Part shown: positions 31,729 to 41,571 of the stretch, in pieces
Numbering within the stretch: position 1 is the stretch's first letter
Layout of the letters: every line of letters starts with the position of its first letter
DNA from: Gracilaria domingensis
Lineage: Eukaryota > Rhodophyta > Florideophyceae > Gracilariales > Gracilariaceae
Direction: 5' to 3'
Length of the DNA stretch: 64,000 bases
Assembly: GCA_022539475.1 (NCBI GenBank)
Contig: VCMS01000095.1
Location: 106,601 to 170,600 of the forward strand
Program-made: the position numbers and the translations under genes
The notes under the pieces: model-generated
Told to the model about the DNA's origin: nothing
The model's database searches: none
Seen by the model: only the letters and a program-made list of their open reading frames with translations

Positions 31729-33384
31729 CTATACGTTGTCAAACTGATCCTCAGCCCATTGATCGGCATTCACTCGGTGTTCACAAGCAAACACTTTGAG
31801 GTCTTCCTTGAAGCGCTGCACAACGTGGTCGTAGATAGCAAGATCAACCTTTTCAACTTGGCGATAGCGCTGGCGTTGTTCCGGCGTCATGGCAGCCCAC
31901 ACTTTCTTTGGCGTCCACGGATAGCCGCCGACATTGAGGCGCTTCTTACTCTGAGCGAGCTTGGGCGTACCATACATCTTGTCCAGACCGTGCACATGCG
32001 CAAACACCTGCACCATCTTTTGCAGCATGCATTGTGATGCCTCTGGCTGCAGCTGCAGGCCGACAAACGCGTACTTGTTCTTCAACTTGTGCAGCACGGT
32101 TGCAATGGCTTGGTCCTGCTTGTGGCTCGGAATGACGTAGCGATTATTGACAAAGCCGGTGACGCCCTCAGAAATCATTCGCGACGCATAATAGTTGGGC
32201 CCCGCATCGCGCGTGAGCGCATCATCCTCTGGCATGGAGTCACCCAGCAAAAACGAGATGACCTCATCCTTGCCGACGTCGTTCTCATCTCGCTGCAGGT
32301 TTCGCACAAAGAAGTGGTAAAAAAAGCTAAGCTTTCTGGCAAGCGGGTGGCGGAAAATGGAGAAATGCTTGACGTCGCGGATGGGCCCAAAATACATCTC
32401 ACAGCCTTCCTCCCAGTACTGGTGGCCCATGACCATGTCGATGGAGGCGAGCTTTTGCGGCGAAAAGGCCTCCACCTGTCCAAAATCGCAGTGCCAAGTG
32501 TTCTCCAGGCGGTTGTCCTCCGGACTGGTGTGGTTTTGTTGGTAGCAGGTTTCAATGACGGTGAGCGGGCGGCCGCTGTTGGTGAGCTGGACGCGGTTCT
32601 CGTAGCGGCGGATGAGGACCATGACCTCGACCTTGGTGGTGACGCCGCCGGTCTTGTGCATGTGGAAGTAGTTGAGAAGCGTGTTATTGGTAAAATTAAG
32701 ATGATCGGCTACCTGGTACAGGTGCGAAAAGTCGTACTGCTGCGATATGGGCCACGACCTCCACATGCCGACGCAGCAGTCTTCGGGCGGGTGGGCGTTG
32801 GGCAGCGCCACGTTGACCGGGTTGGGCGCGGGTTGATGGCGAATGGGCTGGCTGTCGGCGTGGGGCTCGACGACTTGGGCGTCGTGGTGCAGGTCGGTGA
32901 GGTTGTGCGCAAGCACGGCGCGCTCGTGCGCGAGGCGCCGCGTGGGCAGGCCAAAGTGCTGCGGGGAGGAGGGGTCAAACATGGCGGACACGTTGCGCGA
33001 AAACAGCACGCCGAACACGAAGAAGGCCAGGGCGACGCTGCACAGCAGCGCGGGCAGCGGCACGGAGCGCGCGAACAGGCGGAGCAGCGGCGCGTGCTTC
33101 TTGAGGTTGAACTTGGCGGCGGCGGCGGCGGCGGCGGCGTGCGGCATGCTGGAGTGGGGCGGCGCGGAGGTGTAGCGGCCGACGTACTCGTGGGGGAAGG
33201 CGGCGGAGGACGACAGCGGGCGCTTTTGAACGCGCGGCGGCTGCCGCGAGCGGCTGGACAGCGAGGCGCGCGGCATGGTCGGGGGAGCGGCGGGGGGGGG
33301 CACGGGGACGGGGGGCGGCGGTGTCGGGGGGGCGCGGAGGTGACGGGTGGGGGGCGGCGGCGGCGGCGGCGCGGCGGATGGCAT
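31729..33384 (-). CDS. Golgi-type sulfotransferase, type II membrane protein (HxKTGG type)
   Basis: The frame is open to 33507 (TTG); ATG 33384 gives MPSAAPPPPPPP and 551 residues. A Pro-rich cytosolic N-terminus, an Ala run and basic KFNLKKH precede one transmembrane helix (LLCSVALAFFVFGVLF, about 113-128), then a lumenal catalytic part with several sequons. The 5'-phosphosulfate loop is HMHKTGGVTTK (241-251), matching HxPKTGG of heparan/uronyl sulfotransferases, and the 3'-phosphate block is SIFRHPLARKLSFFYHFF (342-359). It should transfer sulfate from PAPS to a polysaccharide in the Golgi. In a red alga the likely acceptors are matrix galactans; that is inference. It is 192 bp from the divergent ELP4-like gene. 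Alternative starts MPRASLSSRS or MPHAAAA would keep the anchor. Confidence 0.85.
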   Translation of the reverse strand: MPSAAPPPPPPPTRHLRAPPTPPPPVPVPPPAAPPTMPRASLSSRSRQPPRVQKRPLSSSAAFPHEYVGRYTSAPPHSSMPHAAAAAAAAKFNLKKHAPLLRLFARSVPLPALLCSVALAFFVFGVLFSRNVSAMFDPSSPQHFGLPTRRLAHERAVLAHNLTDLHHDAQVVEPHADSQPIRHQPAPNPVNVALPNAHPPEDCCVGMWRSWPISQQYDFSHLYQVADHLNFTNNTLLNYFHMHKTGGVTTKVEVMVLIRRYENRVQLTNSGRPLTVIETCYQQNHTSPEDNRLENTWHCDFGQVEAFSPQKLASIDMVMGHQYWEEGCEMYFGPIRDVKHFSIFRHPLARKLSFFYHFFVRNLQRDENDVGKDEVISFLLGDSMPEDDALTRDAGPNYYASRMISEGVTGFVNNRYVIPSHKQDQAIATVLHKLKNKYAFVGLQLQPEASQCMLQKMVQVFAHVHGLDKMYGTPKLAQSKKRLNVGGYPWTPKKVWAAMTPEQRQRYRQVEKVDLAIYDHVVQRFKEDLKVFACEHRVNADQWAEDQFDNV

Positions 33385-33575
33385 CGGCGCGCGGGTGAAC
33401 GGTGCGCGCCGCGCGAAGCGCGCGCTGTCGGTGGCGCGCGCGCGGTGGCGGCTGGCGCACGGCGCGCTGTAAACGGCGCGCGCGCGCCACGTAGCAGGCG
33501 GCAACAAGCGGCGCGCGGCGCGCGGCGCGCGGCACGCCGGCGAGCGCGCGGCGCGGCGGGGCGATCGCGCGCGCG
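33385..33575. promoter_or_regulatory. Short GC-rich divergent promoter region
   Basis: 191 bp between the ATGs of the sulfotransferase (minus) and the ELP4-like gene (plus). Composition is dominated by CGCG strings, with a GCGATCGC palindrome next to the plus-strand ATG. No TATA box. Confidence 0.4.
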
Positions 33576-33867
33576 ATGAGCTTCACGCGGCGGCGCGGCG
33601 GCGGCGCGCGCGCGCAGCCGGCGGGCGTGCGGCCGTCGGCGCAGTCGGGGCGGCCGGTGACGTCGTCGGGGCTGCGCGCGCTGGACGCGGCGCTGGGCGG
33701 CGGGCTGGCGCTGGGCGCGCTCACGCTGGTGGCGCACGACGCGCGCTCGGCGTTCTCCGAGGCGTTTGGCGCGTACGTGGTGGCGCAGGCGGTGGTGCAC
33801 GCGCAGCCGGCGTGCGTGCTGTCCATGGACGCGTCGGCGCGCCGCGTGCTGCGCGCGCTGCCGGCGC

Positions 33868-33923
<56 letters not shown>

Positions 33924-34673
33924 AATCGCGCCGACGCGTCGCCGCGCGCGCGATCGCGATCGCACGACCTGCGCATTGCGTGGCGCTACGGCGGCGGCGG
34001 CGGCGGCGGCGTGGGCGCGGGGCGCGCGGAGCACGCGCCGTTCGTGAGCGACTTTGACCTGGGGCGGCGCGGCGTGGTGCCGCCGTCGGCGACGGTGCGC
34101 GCGCGCGCGCGCATGTCGTCGGGGCGGCTGGTGCTGGGCGAGGTGCGATCGCACCTGGAGGCGGCGCGCGCGCGCGGCGCGGTGGCGCGCGTGCTGCTGA
34201 CGGGGGTGTCGGGGGCGTTTGCGCGCGGCGGGGCGCGCGAGCCGACGCTGGCGGAGCTGCTGGCGCGGCTGCGCGCGCTGGCGCGGCTGTACGGCGCGGT
34301 GGTGGTGGTGATGTGCGGCGCGGACGTGGCGGCGCGCGTGCAGTGCGTGGCGGCGGACGCGTGGGTGCGGGTGGACAGCTTTGGGGGGCGCGGCGGCGGC
34401 GCGGCGGGGCTGGGGCGCGAGTGGATGGGCGTGCTGGCGGTGCGCAAGGCGTACCGCGAGGGGCGCGGCGGCGCGTTCCGCGGCGGCGGCGACGTGTGGG
34501 TGTTCAAGCGCGGCCGCCGGCGCTACAGCATGGAGCGCGCCACGGCGGCGCCGGACGACGACGGCGGCGGCGACGGCGGCGACGGCGGCGACGGCGGCGA
34601 CGGCGTGGACGACACGCCGCGCGGCGGCGCGCTGTGCGCGCGCAGGCGGTCGGGCGCGTCGCTGCAGTTCTAG
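33576..34673 (+). CDS. ELP4: Elongator complex protein 4-like (PAXNEB/RecA-like fold)
   Basis: ATG 33576, 365 residues, extremely GC-rich. The N-terminal block SSGLRALDAALGGGLALGALTLV is the Elp4/Elp6 RecA-like opening in which a Walker A loop is degenerate. AYVVAQAVVHAQPACVLSMDA follows, as in Elp4. A poly-Gly tract of about 17 residues, encoded by (GGC)n at 33873-33923, and a second Gly run interrupt the middle; both look like expansions. DFDLGRRG, then ARLYGAVVVVMCGADVAARVQCVAADAWVRVDSF and VWVFKRGRRRYSMER correspond to the C-terminal Elp4 core. Elp4, Elp5 and Elp6 form the hexameric accessory ring of Elongator, which modifies wobble uridine in tRNA. An Elp6 assignment is the main alternative. 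The last 40 residues are Asp/Gly repeats. Confidence 0.65.
33873..33923 (+). repeat. (GGC)n trinucleotide tract encoding poly-Gly
   Basis: About 17 uninterrupted GGC codons inside the ELP4-like coding frame. Confidence 0.9.
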
Positions 34674-34712
34674 CTCGGGCGCGCCCCTTTTACCTAAACG
34701 CAAGCAAGCGAG

Positions 34713-35780
34713 TCACAGGCCCATGGAGGGCGTGGCGGCCGGCAGCGCGCTGCCCAGCGCGCCGATGAGCCAGATGACGCCGGCCACGCCCATGAGCGCC
34801 AGGATGGGCAGCCAGTCGGCGCGCTGCTGCTGCTGCTCGTCGAGCTGCTGCTGCTGCCACGCGCCGCGCGGCGGCGGCGGCGCGCGCCGCTGCGACGCGG
34901 AGAACGCGTCGAACGGGTCCACGTGCACGTGCACGTAGTCGTCGTCCGACGCGCTCCAGTCGGCCGCGCGCGGCGCGCCGGCGCGGAACGCGTCCGAGAA
35001 GGCGGCCGCGCCGCCGGCGTCGGCGTCGGCCGCGGCGCGGCGCGCGCGCGGCGGCGACGAGCGCTCGCGCACGGGGATCTGCAACAGACACACACGGGCG
35101 GATTAGTAGCGCGTTGCAAAGTAGAGCCACTGCTTGAGCACGGACGACGCCACAAACAGCGCAAACATGGACGCCAACAGTACCTTTCGAGTCGGCGGCT
35201 CGGCGCCGCCGCCGCCGTCGCTCTCCCACAGCGCGCGCTCGACGCTGTTGCCGGCGGGCACGGCGCCCGTCTCGCGCACCCAGTACTCCAGCACGCCCTC
35301 CAGCATGTGCGCCGACACCAGCTCGGGCGGCAGCGGCGGCACGTACGCGTGGAAGCACGCGCAGCGCGCGGGGCACAGCCGCTGGTGCAGCCGCAGCTTG
35401 GCGGCGACGTTGCGGCTGTAGCCCATGTACTGCACCGCGCCGGCGGGCTCGGCGCGGATGGCGTACGCGCCGGCGCGCGCCAGCGCGCCGTCGCCGCCGC
35501 GCGCGTGCAGCTGCTCGAAGCGCAGCGCCGGCAGCTCGCGCAGCGCGAAGCCGCGCGCGGCCGCCGTCACGTCGGCGTCGCGCGCGCGCTGCAGCGACGG
35601 CTCGGCGCCGTCCGGCGCCGGCGCCGGCGCCGGCGGCGCGCAGCCGAGCGGCGGCGCGCGGCGGCGCGCGGCGGGCGCGCGCGGCGGCGGCGCGCGGCAG
35701 AGGCGCCGCGACGGCGGCGGCGGCGGCGGCGGCAGCAGCGCGCGCGCGCGCGTTACGGGCGGCGGCGCGAACGCGACCAT
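34713..35780 (-). CDS. GIY-YIG-domain membrane protein, two exons with a 105-bp intron (proposed)
   Basis: Proposed structure on the minus strand: exon 1 35780-35184, intron 35183-35079, exon 2 35078-34713, both junctions phase 0. Exon 1 carries a GIY-YIG-like domain: GAYAIRAEPAGAVQYMGYSRNV, then KLRLHQRLC and EGVLEYWVRETGAVPAGN, resembling the plastid or membrane GIY-YIG proteins of plants. The intron starts GTACTG, has CTAAT as branch site and ends CTGTTGCAG. Exon 2 adds an acidic/Gln-rich part and a C-terminal helix (WLPILALMGVAGVIWLIGALG). The frame is open 5' of 35780, with an earlier ATG at 36116 that would add an Arg/Ala-rich targeting-like leader and a helix (AAAIVVVALVV); that start lies only 51 bp from the next gene's ATG. 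Unspliced, exon 1 would end at TAA 35103-35105. Confidence 0.58.
35079..35183 (-). other. Proposed 105-bp GT-AG spliceosomal intron
   Basis: 5' site CGAAAG/GTACTG, branch-like CTACTAAT about 24 nt before the 3' end, T/G-rich tract, 3' site TGTTGCAG/ATC. Phase 0 on both sides. It contains the in-frame stop TAA at 35103-35105, so splicing would be needed to join the two coding blocks. Confidence 0.6.
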
Positions 35781-36127
35781 CTTGACGACGAGCGCGACGA
35801 CGACGATGGCGGCCGCGGCCGCGGCGGCGCGCAGCTTTACGGCGCCGTTGCGCGACGTGTTGCAACGCGATTGGGCGGCGCGCCGCGCGGTGAGCTCGGC
35901 GCGCAGCGCTGCAATCGCGCCCGTCGCTCGCTGCGGCAGCGCCTTGCCGCGTTCCCGCGCGCGCGAGCGCGCTGCCGCGCTGCCGCGCGGGGCGGCGCCG
36001 CGCGCCGCGCGGGAACGCGGTCGCGCGCTCTGCGCGCGCGCCGCCGATCGCCGCGCGCCGCCGCCGATCGCCGCGCGCGCCGCGCGCCGCGCCGCCGTCA
36101 AAAGCCGCGCCGCCATGCCGCGCGCGC

Positions 36128-36132
36128 CGCGC

Positions 36133-36167
<35 letters not shown>
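36128..36167 (+). repeat. (GCC)n tract in the leader of the second sulfotransferase
   Basis: About a dozen GCC units immediately before ATG 36168; likely 5' UTR. Confidence 0.75.
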
Positions 36168-36168
<1 letters not shown>

Positions 36169-36384
36169 TGTCGCCGTCGCCGCTCCCGCGCGCGCTGCGC
36201 GCGCTGCTGCTGCTCTGCCCGCCCGCGCTGCTGCTGCTGCTCGCGCTCTCCGCGCACCTGCACCGCTCCGTCCGCACGTCGCTGCTGACCACGCGCGTGC
36301 CCGAGCTGGCGCTGGTGGACGACGCGCGCGCGCGCGCGCGGTCGCGCCAGCCCTCCGCCGGCGAGGCGCCGCCGCCGCCGCCGC

Positions 36385-36416
<32 letters not shown>

Positions 36417-37310
36417 TCGGCCATCGCGGCCATTCGCGCCGCGTGCCGGCTGTGCGCGCCGCGCGCCGCCAGCGCGGACGTGCGGCGGCTGCGCTCGTTC
36501 GGCCCGGCGTACTCGTCCATCGTGGTGTCGCACGCGCTGCGCCTCATGTACGTGCCGGTGTTCAAGGTGGCCACCACCGCCACCATGTGGCACATCGCCT
36601 ACCTGGAGCGCAACGCGCACGTGCTCAACGCCTCGCGCGACGCGCTCGACGTCGCGCTGCACGACATGGCGCACCCGGCGTGGCGCCACCACGCCGTGCT
36701 GCGCTGGTCCAACCAGCGCATTCGCCGCGTGCTGCACGACCCCGCCTACCTCAAGTTCGGCTTTGTCAGAAACCCCTACCACCGCCTCGTGTCCGCCTAC
36801 GTCGACAAGATCCTCCGGCCGCCGGTCGCGTCCTCCGAGTACCAGGCGCAGATGTACAGCCTGTTTGGGCACCATCCTTCGCGCCGCGCCGCCGCCAACC
36901 GCACAAAGCCCACCTTTGAGCACTTTGTCGCCACCGTCGCATCCGTGCTCAACCAGCCGCGCACAAACCTCACCCAGCAGCGCATCTTGTTTGAGGACAA
37001 CCACAGCCGACGCGATCTTCACTGGCGTCCGCAGGTCGAACTGCTGCACCCGGATATCATCCCCTTTGACTTTATTGGCAGCTTTGATAACTTGCACAAC
37101 GATAGACACCATGTGCTGCAGTGGATGTATCAGCACACCCATCGCCGAATCCCGCACCACATGCTGGAAAAGCGACATGCTACAGACCCCCAACAAAAGG
37201 CTCATCTGTATCACATCATTCGCCACAACCATCAACTTCGACGGCTCATTATTCACACTTATAAGGACTTTGAAACCTTCAACTTCTCCACCCAGCCCCC
37301 ATCCGTGTGA
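36168..37310 (+). CDS. Carbohydrate sulfotransferase, sulfotransferase family 2 (CHST8-14-like)
   Basis: ATG 36168 after a (GCC)n tract gives 380 residues. A short N-terminus and one signal-anchor helix (LLLLCPPALLLLLALSAHL, 13-31) mark a type II Golgi protein. A Pro/Ser stem (about 68-84) leads to the catalytic domain. The 5'-phosphosulfate block is VPVFKVATTATMWHIAYL (about 129-146), in the position of the PKVxCTNW motif with the Cys/Asn changed; the 3'-phosphate block is KFGFVRNPYHRLVSAYVDKI (196-215), an excellent match to FVRDPFxRLVSAYxxK. The rest (KPTFEHFV, HWRPQ, FDFIGSFDNL) follows the family order. It should sulfate a polysaccharide using PAPS. It is the second, unrelated-type sulfotransferase within 5 kb. 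Confidence 0.88.
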
Positions 37311-37358
37311 TTGTATGTATTGCTATTATCCCTGTTTCCAACTCCTTTTCTACCCAAC

Positions 37359-37364
37359 AATAAA
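37359..37364 (+). terminator. Polyadenylation signal AATAAA
   Basis: Canonical hexamer 49 bp after the stop codon of the second sulfotransferase. Confidence 0.55.
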
Positions 37365-38575
37365 CTAAACTTTTGATTTGCACCATTTCATGCATGCGCC
37401 AAATACGTCACCACAACCACAGCGTCTCACGCACTCCATCGCACGCCTGAACATCTCACAGGTTGCAAGCATTAACCAGCTAAAATCGTCCATTCTTCAA
37501 TATCTCATCGATCAAGCATACCTCTAGTAGTGCTGCAGTGTGTAATCTTGTTGAAAAAAGGTCAAAGTAGCTTCGTTTAAAAAAGAGCAGCTATCATAGG
37601 CTATCATGATGATCAGGCGGTACCAATACAAAGCGCTCTTGTGGAGAGTGCGAGCATTATACAGTTCTGCAGTGCAGATGCGCTCTTGACATAAAAAGTG
37701 CAAACAGTTTTATGATTGCCATACAGATCGCAGCTGACCAACACAACACAAAATGAGGCACAAACAAACTGCCATAAGGGCTGAATGGAAGCAGCTGTCG
37801 CTTTTAAAGTGATTGCCGATTGATTTTGAGCATCACCATCAATAGAAATCGCATTGCCCCGGTCCATGACCACTCGGCAGCACCGACTCGGTACATAGGT
37901 AATATTATTCCAGTTACTGGACAAAAATGTTATCCTTAGGATAGCCTTAAGGATAGCCTCGCAAGTTGAACCGGCTCTCCTGTTCGTATCCTCGCGGACA
38001 ACAAAACCATATGCTGTATGCAGAAATTTCGTTGAATGAAATTTTCGCACCTGAATCTGACGCCATCTCCCGCACATGGCCCAGTCTCAAACTGATCTAA
38101 CTGCTTCGATGCGTTTTTCCCCACAACATACGATACATTATATCTCATGTCAGTTTACACAACTTCAGTTGGGACACAAGTTGCTGGCTTCATGTGAACA
38201 ATGAACTACCGTCAAAGTGCGACATGTAGGTACGTCCAAACAGTGTGGACGCGCACAAGATGTAACCCAATTCTAACTGACAGTTATCCAAAAGATTTCG
38301 TACTTCATTCGACCCACAACTCCACATCTTGGCCCTGCTCTCAGTGCGCCGCATGCCTTAGTGGAGTTGGAGTATAACACTTGCGGCATGTTTGGATGTA
38401 GAATAAAACAGAATTGCTACTGATAGAGTGAATTACTGCTCAGGTTCGGTGAATTCCTTGAAACAAAACACCAGCCATTGTCCCTCCCGTATACCAAACT
38501 ACCAATCATTCCGCCCAGAACTTGTCATCTGTACGATACCTCTACCCCCACCCCTCGCCACTAATTCACGTCCAC
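37365..38575. other. Intergenic DNA, no gene recognised
   Basis: About 1.2 kb of AT-richer DNA between the second sulfotransferase and the FAD oxidase. Small frames only (for example 37613-38077 minus) without motifs. The last 150 bp should be the oxidase promoter. Confidence 0.45.
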
Positions 38576-40642
38576 ATGGGGAACGTCTCCAGCTTCCTGA
38601 AGCGCACCGCTGTCTCCGCCGCCGCCGCCGCCGCCGTCGCCGCCGTCGTCGCTGAGTTTCGCCTGGACGCCCTCCCCGAGGACGCTTCAAAGCAATCAGT
38701 GATCGCCTGGTCTCATTCTTTTAAACAACTCGTGGCCCACCTTGGCTTTGAACGCGCCTTCAAACGCCACATCCGCGACATTGCACGCATTGCCGACCGG
38801 CACGACCACCTTATAGGGCAATTCATTGCCCAATGGCTGGAAGCCGATCCCACCACGGCCTCCATTGTGAGGCAGCACCGTAATGATGCCCTCTCCAAGC
38901 AAGACCTCCGCACAGGTCGCCGTTCTGATGGCTCATCAATTTTTCACAGCCCAGACCCGAACGGTGTGCCAGGTGTCGTAGAGAGAGACGGCAGCCCCGT
39001 CAAAGTCTTCTTCAATGAGCCGTTCCGCAACTGGGGCGAAACTGTGTCGTTCCCAACTTCGTACACATTTTTTCCAAAGACCCAGCTAGGCGTCATCAAT
39101 ATCGTCAAGTTCGCTCGAAAGTCGCACCGTCGCGTTCGTGTATCTGGTAGTCGTCACAGTTGGTCGCCCATATATGGTAGCGCAAACGACATCATGATTT
39201 CTATGATGGAGATAGGCGCTGCCATCCCACAAATTCACTGGCTGCCGCCGAAAGACAATCCGCAAGACAACGAGCTGGAAACCGTGGCGTTTGACGGTAC
39301 TTTTACCGCCGAGGACGGTTCGCGTCACGCGCGTATTCGTCTCGGCGGAGCAGCCACAAGTGAGCATTTCCGGCAGTGGACCTTGTCGAACGAGCGAGGG
39401 GGTGGTGATTGGCAATGGATGATTCGCTCGCTGCCCATTCTCACGGAAATTACCAGCGGTGGCTGGACGCAGCCTATTTGTCACGGTGCAGGAATCACCC
39501 ATCCGTCGGTGCCTGACCTTTGCGTGGAGATGACTATCGTTAACTGCAAGGGTGTGCTACAGACCATCTCAGACAAGCAGCAGCTGCGTGCTGTAGCGGG
39601 CAGCTTTGGGATGCTAGGCGTGGTGGTGTCCCAGGTGTTGGTCATGGACCCAATGAAGATCGCCCGGCTTTTCCCTCGCAAGATTGATACGATGCTCTCT
39701 GTGCCGCCAGTAGAGCGATTAGATATGCCGACTCAAAAAGACTTTCGAACAGACTTCTCAGAAAGCCAATTGAGGAAGGCAGAACGAGACTTTGAACGTG
39801 ACGCAAACAAGTTCTACTCGGAATGGTTTTGGTTCCCATTTCAGGATGAGTGTTGGCTTAACAGCTGGAACGTTACAGCAGTAGGAGACGAGCGCCCAGT
39901 TTACCCTGACGCCAAGGAGGTGGAGAATCAAAATCTTCAATCCTCCATCTCCAGACTGTTTGAAGTGACACTGCTCAAGTTCCTTCCCGACAAGGTGCAA
40001 GCCAGACTATTCGGCACGGCGGCCATGTTCTTTCTGCCGACAGGCAGTTTGCCCACAAGTGTGTCTAACGCACTGCACTTTCGGCGTGGCATTCACCGCA
40101 TGCCGGTTCGTGACACGGAGGTATCGATCGAGATTCCAGGCACGAAGGACGGTAAGCCAGACTTTTCCATCTGTAGAAAGGCGTGGTGGCACGCAATCAG
40201 CGAGGTGTATGAGTCTCTTGAAGAACGGGGCGAAGTGCCAATGCGAACGGCAGTGGAGATGAGGATAGTAGGTGGCAGTGACACCCTTATGAGCACGCAG
40301 CGCGGGAACGTGCATGGAACGTGCGCGATTGAAGTGCTGACAAACACGCTGGTGGAGGAGGAGGAGTGGAAGGCGTTTGTGGACCGCGTCGTGGCACGAT
40401 GGGAGACGTTAAAGAATCCTCTGACGGGCGAGGCTCTGAAGGTGAGACCGCATTGGGCGAAGGAATGGCCGAGGAAGATGGGCGGCCAGGACGTGATCAA
40501 CTTTTTGCAGAGAGCGTACGGAGAGGCGGCGCCCAAATTCTTGAAGCAGATGCAACTGGCTGCGGCAGATGGCGGGTACGAGCTCACGGAGGCGTTCGGT
40601 ATCTTCGGCAACGATACCATGCTGAACATTATACAAGGCTGA
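38576..40642 (+). CDS. FAD-linked sugar-lactone/alditol oxidase-like protein, 688 aa
   Basis: ATG 38576 (first in frame) gives MGNVSSFLKR, which fits the N-myristoylation pattern MGxxxS, then a hydrophobic Ala/Val stretch. Residues about 155-330 form a PCMH-type FAD domain: NWGETVSFPTSYTFFPKTQ, RVRVSGSRHSWSPIYGSAN (SGxxHS flavin-binding loop), GGWTQPICHGAGI and VAGSFGMLGVVVSQVLVM. The C-terminal region ends with RPHWAKEW, the signature of D-arabinono/gulono/galactono-1,4-lactone oxidases and alditol oxidases. It probably oxidises an aldonolactone or polyol, with oxygen or cytochrome as acceptor. At 688 residues it is longer than ALO/GLDH (about 500-600) because of the N-terminal 120 residues. 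Membrane association is inferred. A role in ascorbate synthesis is possible but unproven. Confidence 0.82.
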   Translation: MGNVSSFLKRTAVSAAAAAAVAAVVAEFRLDALPEDASKQSVIAWSHSFKQLVAHLGFERAFKRHIRDIARIADRHDHLIGQFIAQWLEADPTTASIVRQHRNDALSKQDLRTGRRSDGSSIFHSPDPNGVPGVVERDGSPVKVFFNEPFRNWGETVSFPTSYTFFPKTQLGVINIVKFARKSHRRVRVSGSRHSWSPIYGSANDIMISMMEIGAAIPQIHWLPPKDNPQDNELETVAFDGTFTAEDGSRHARIRLGGAATSEHFRQWTLSNERGGGDWQWMIRSLPILTEITSGGWTQPICHGAGITHPSVPDLCVEMTIVNCKGVLQTISDKQQLRAVAGSFGMLGVVVSQVLVMDPMKIARLFPRKIDTMLSVPPVERLDMPTQKDFRTDFSESQLRKAERDFERDANKFYSEWFWFPFQDECWLNSWNVTAVGDERPVYPDAKEVENQNLQSSISRLFEVTLLKFLPDKVQARLFGTAAMFFLPTGSLPTSVSNALHFRRGIHRMPVRDTEVSIEIPGTKDGKPDFSICRKAWWHAISEVYESLEERGEVPMRTAVEMRIVGGSDTLMSTQRGNVHGTCAIEVLTNTLVEEEEWKAFVDRVVARWETLKNPLTGEALKVRPHWAKEWPRKMGGQDVINFLQRAYGEAAPKFLKQMQLAAADGGYELTEAFGIFGNDTMLNIIQG

Positions 40643-41571
40643 TGACAATGACAAGTAAGTACCAACCATTCATTGCTAAGTGGTTATGTAGTGCAGATTA
40701 TGAGCCGAGCATATCGGACACGTGCATATACTTGTGCGCAAACGACTGCAATAAGAGATTGAGTACTCCGAGTCGGGGTTTTGGTTTGGATGAAGTCTAC
40801 CTCATTACCTAGGTACCTCCACGCGCTTGTCACTAATGGTACCCCTGCGTCACGCACTGCTGGGTGAGATACTACTACCGGAGGCGGCATCGTACCGAAG
40901 GTGGTTGAAACTCCGTTCTGAATTGGATAGCCGTCGGGATCCCGTGATATCTAAGGAGCACTGTTGATGATCAACAGTTGTTTCGTGTTTTCGTCCTGTA
41001 ATGGGAGATGGGGAGGATGTACAACGGAGGCTCCGAGGTAAGATGGATACCGCCTTACAATACCTTCAAAGAGTCACGTGAGACGTGCAGATGTCATCTC
41101 AACTCCGTTCTGAATTGGCTAGCCAGATCTGAATTTCATAAATAACATGAAATGTTTAAGATGGAAGGTGAAGCATGTTGGAAATTGCGATCCCTCATAC
41201 AACGCGATCGACGCCACCGTGATTGCCATCATGACAGCATGCTTCTCGCCAGGAAACGAAGCACGTCCACGTCCGGCACACGCGAATGAAAGTAAACTCG
41301 ATGATTGCCGTCCAGCTCGTCGAGCTTGCCGTGCTCACCGTAAACGTACACGTTCACCAGTATACAACCTTTTTGAGGCCGTCATATCCCTGAATCAGCG
41401 AGCAAAGCAAGTCGACTTTGGCCAAGTGCTTCCCCGCGGAAATGTAGTACACCTGACCGCTATGTAAGCTTATCAGGCCATTACGCCAACACCATCGACA
41501 AATAAACCCAAACTCCGATGCTCTCAGGGCATGCGGAAGAGGCGTTCCATACTCGTGCAGATATCGCCTCT
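40643..41571. other. Intergenic DNA with a 24-bp direct repeat
   Basis: A direct repeat starting AACTCCGTTCTGAATTGG occurs at 40909-40932 and 41101-41124 with one mismatch. No gene recognised. Confidence 0.55.

Noticed and set aside
33555-34155. GCGATCGC octamers as a cyanobacterial HIP1-like signal
   Set aside because: Only a few copies occur, in DNA already dominated by CGCG strings; composition explains them.
32709-36405. Very long overlapping ORFs (550-720 codons) on both strands of the GC-rich island
   Set aside because: They are Arg/Ala/Pro-rich shadows caused by rarity of stop codons in CGCG-rich DNA. Only the sulfotransferase, ELP4-like, GIY-YIG and second sulfotransferase frames show family motifs.
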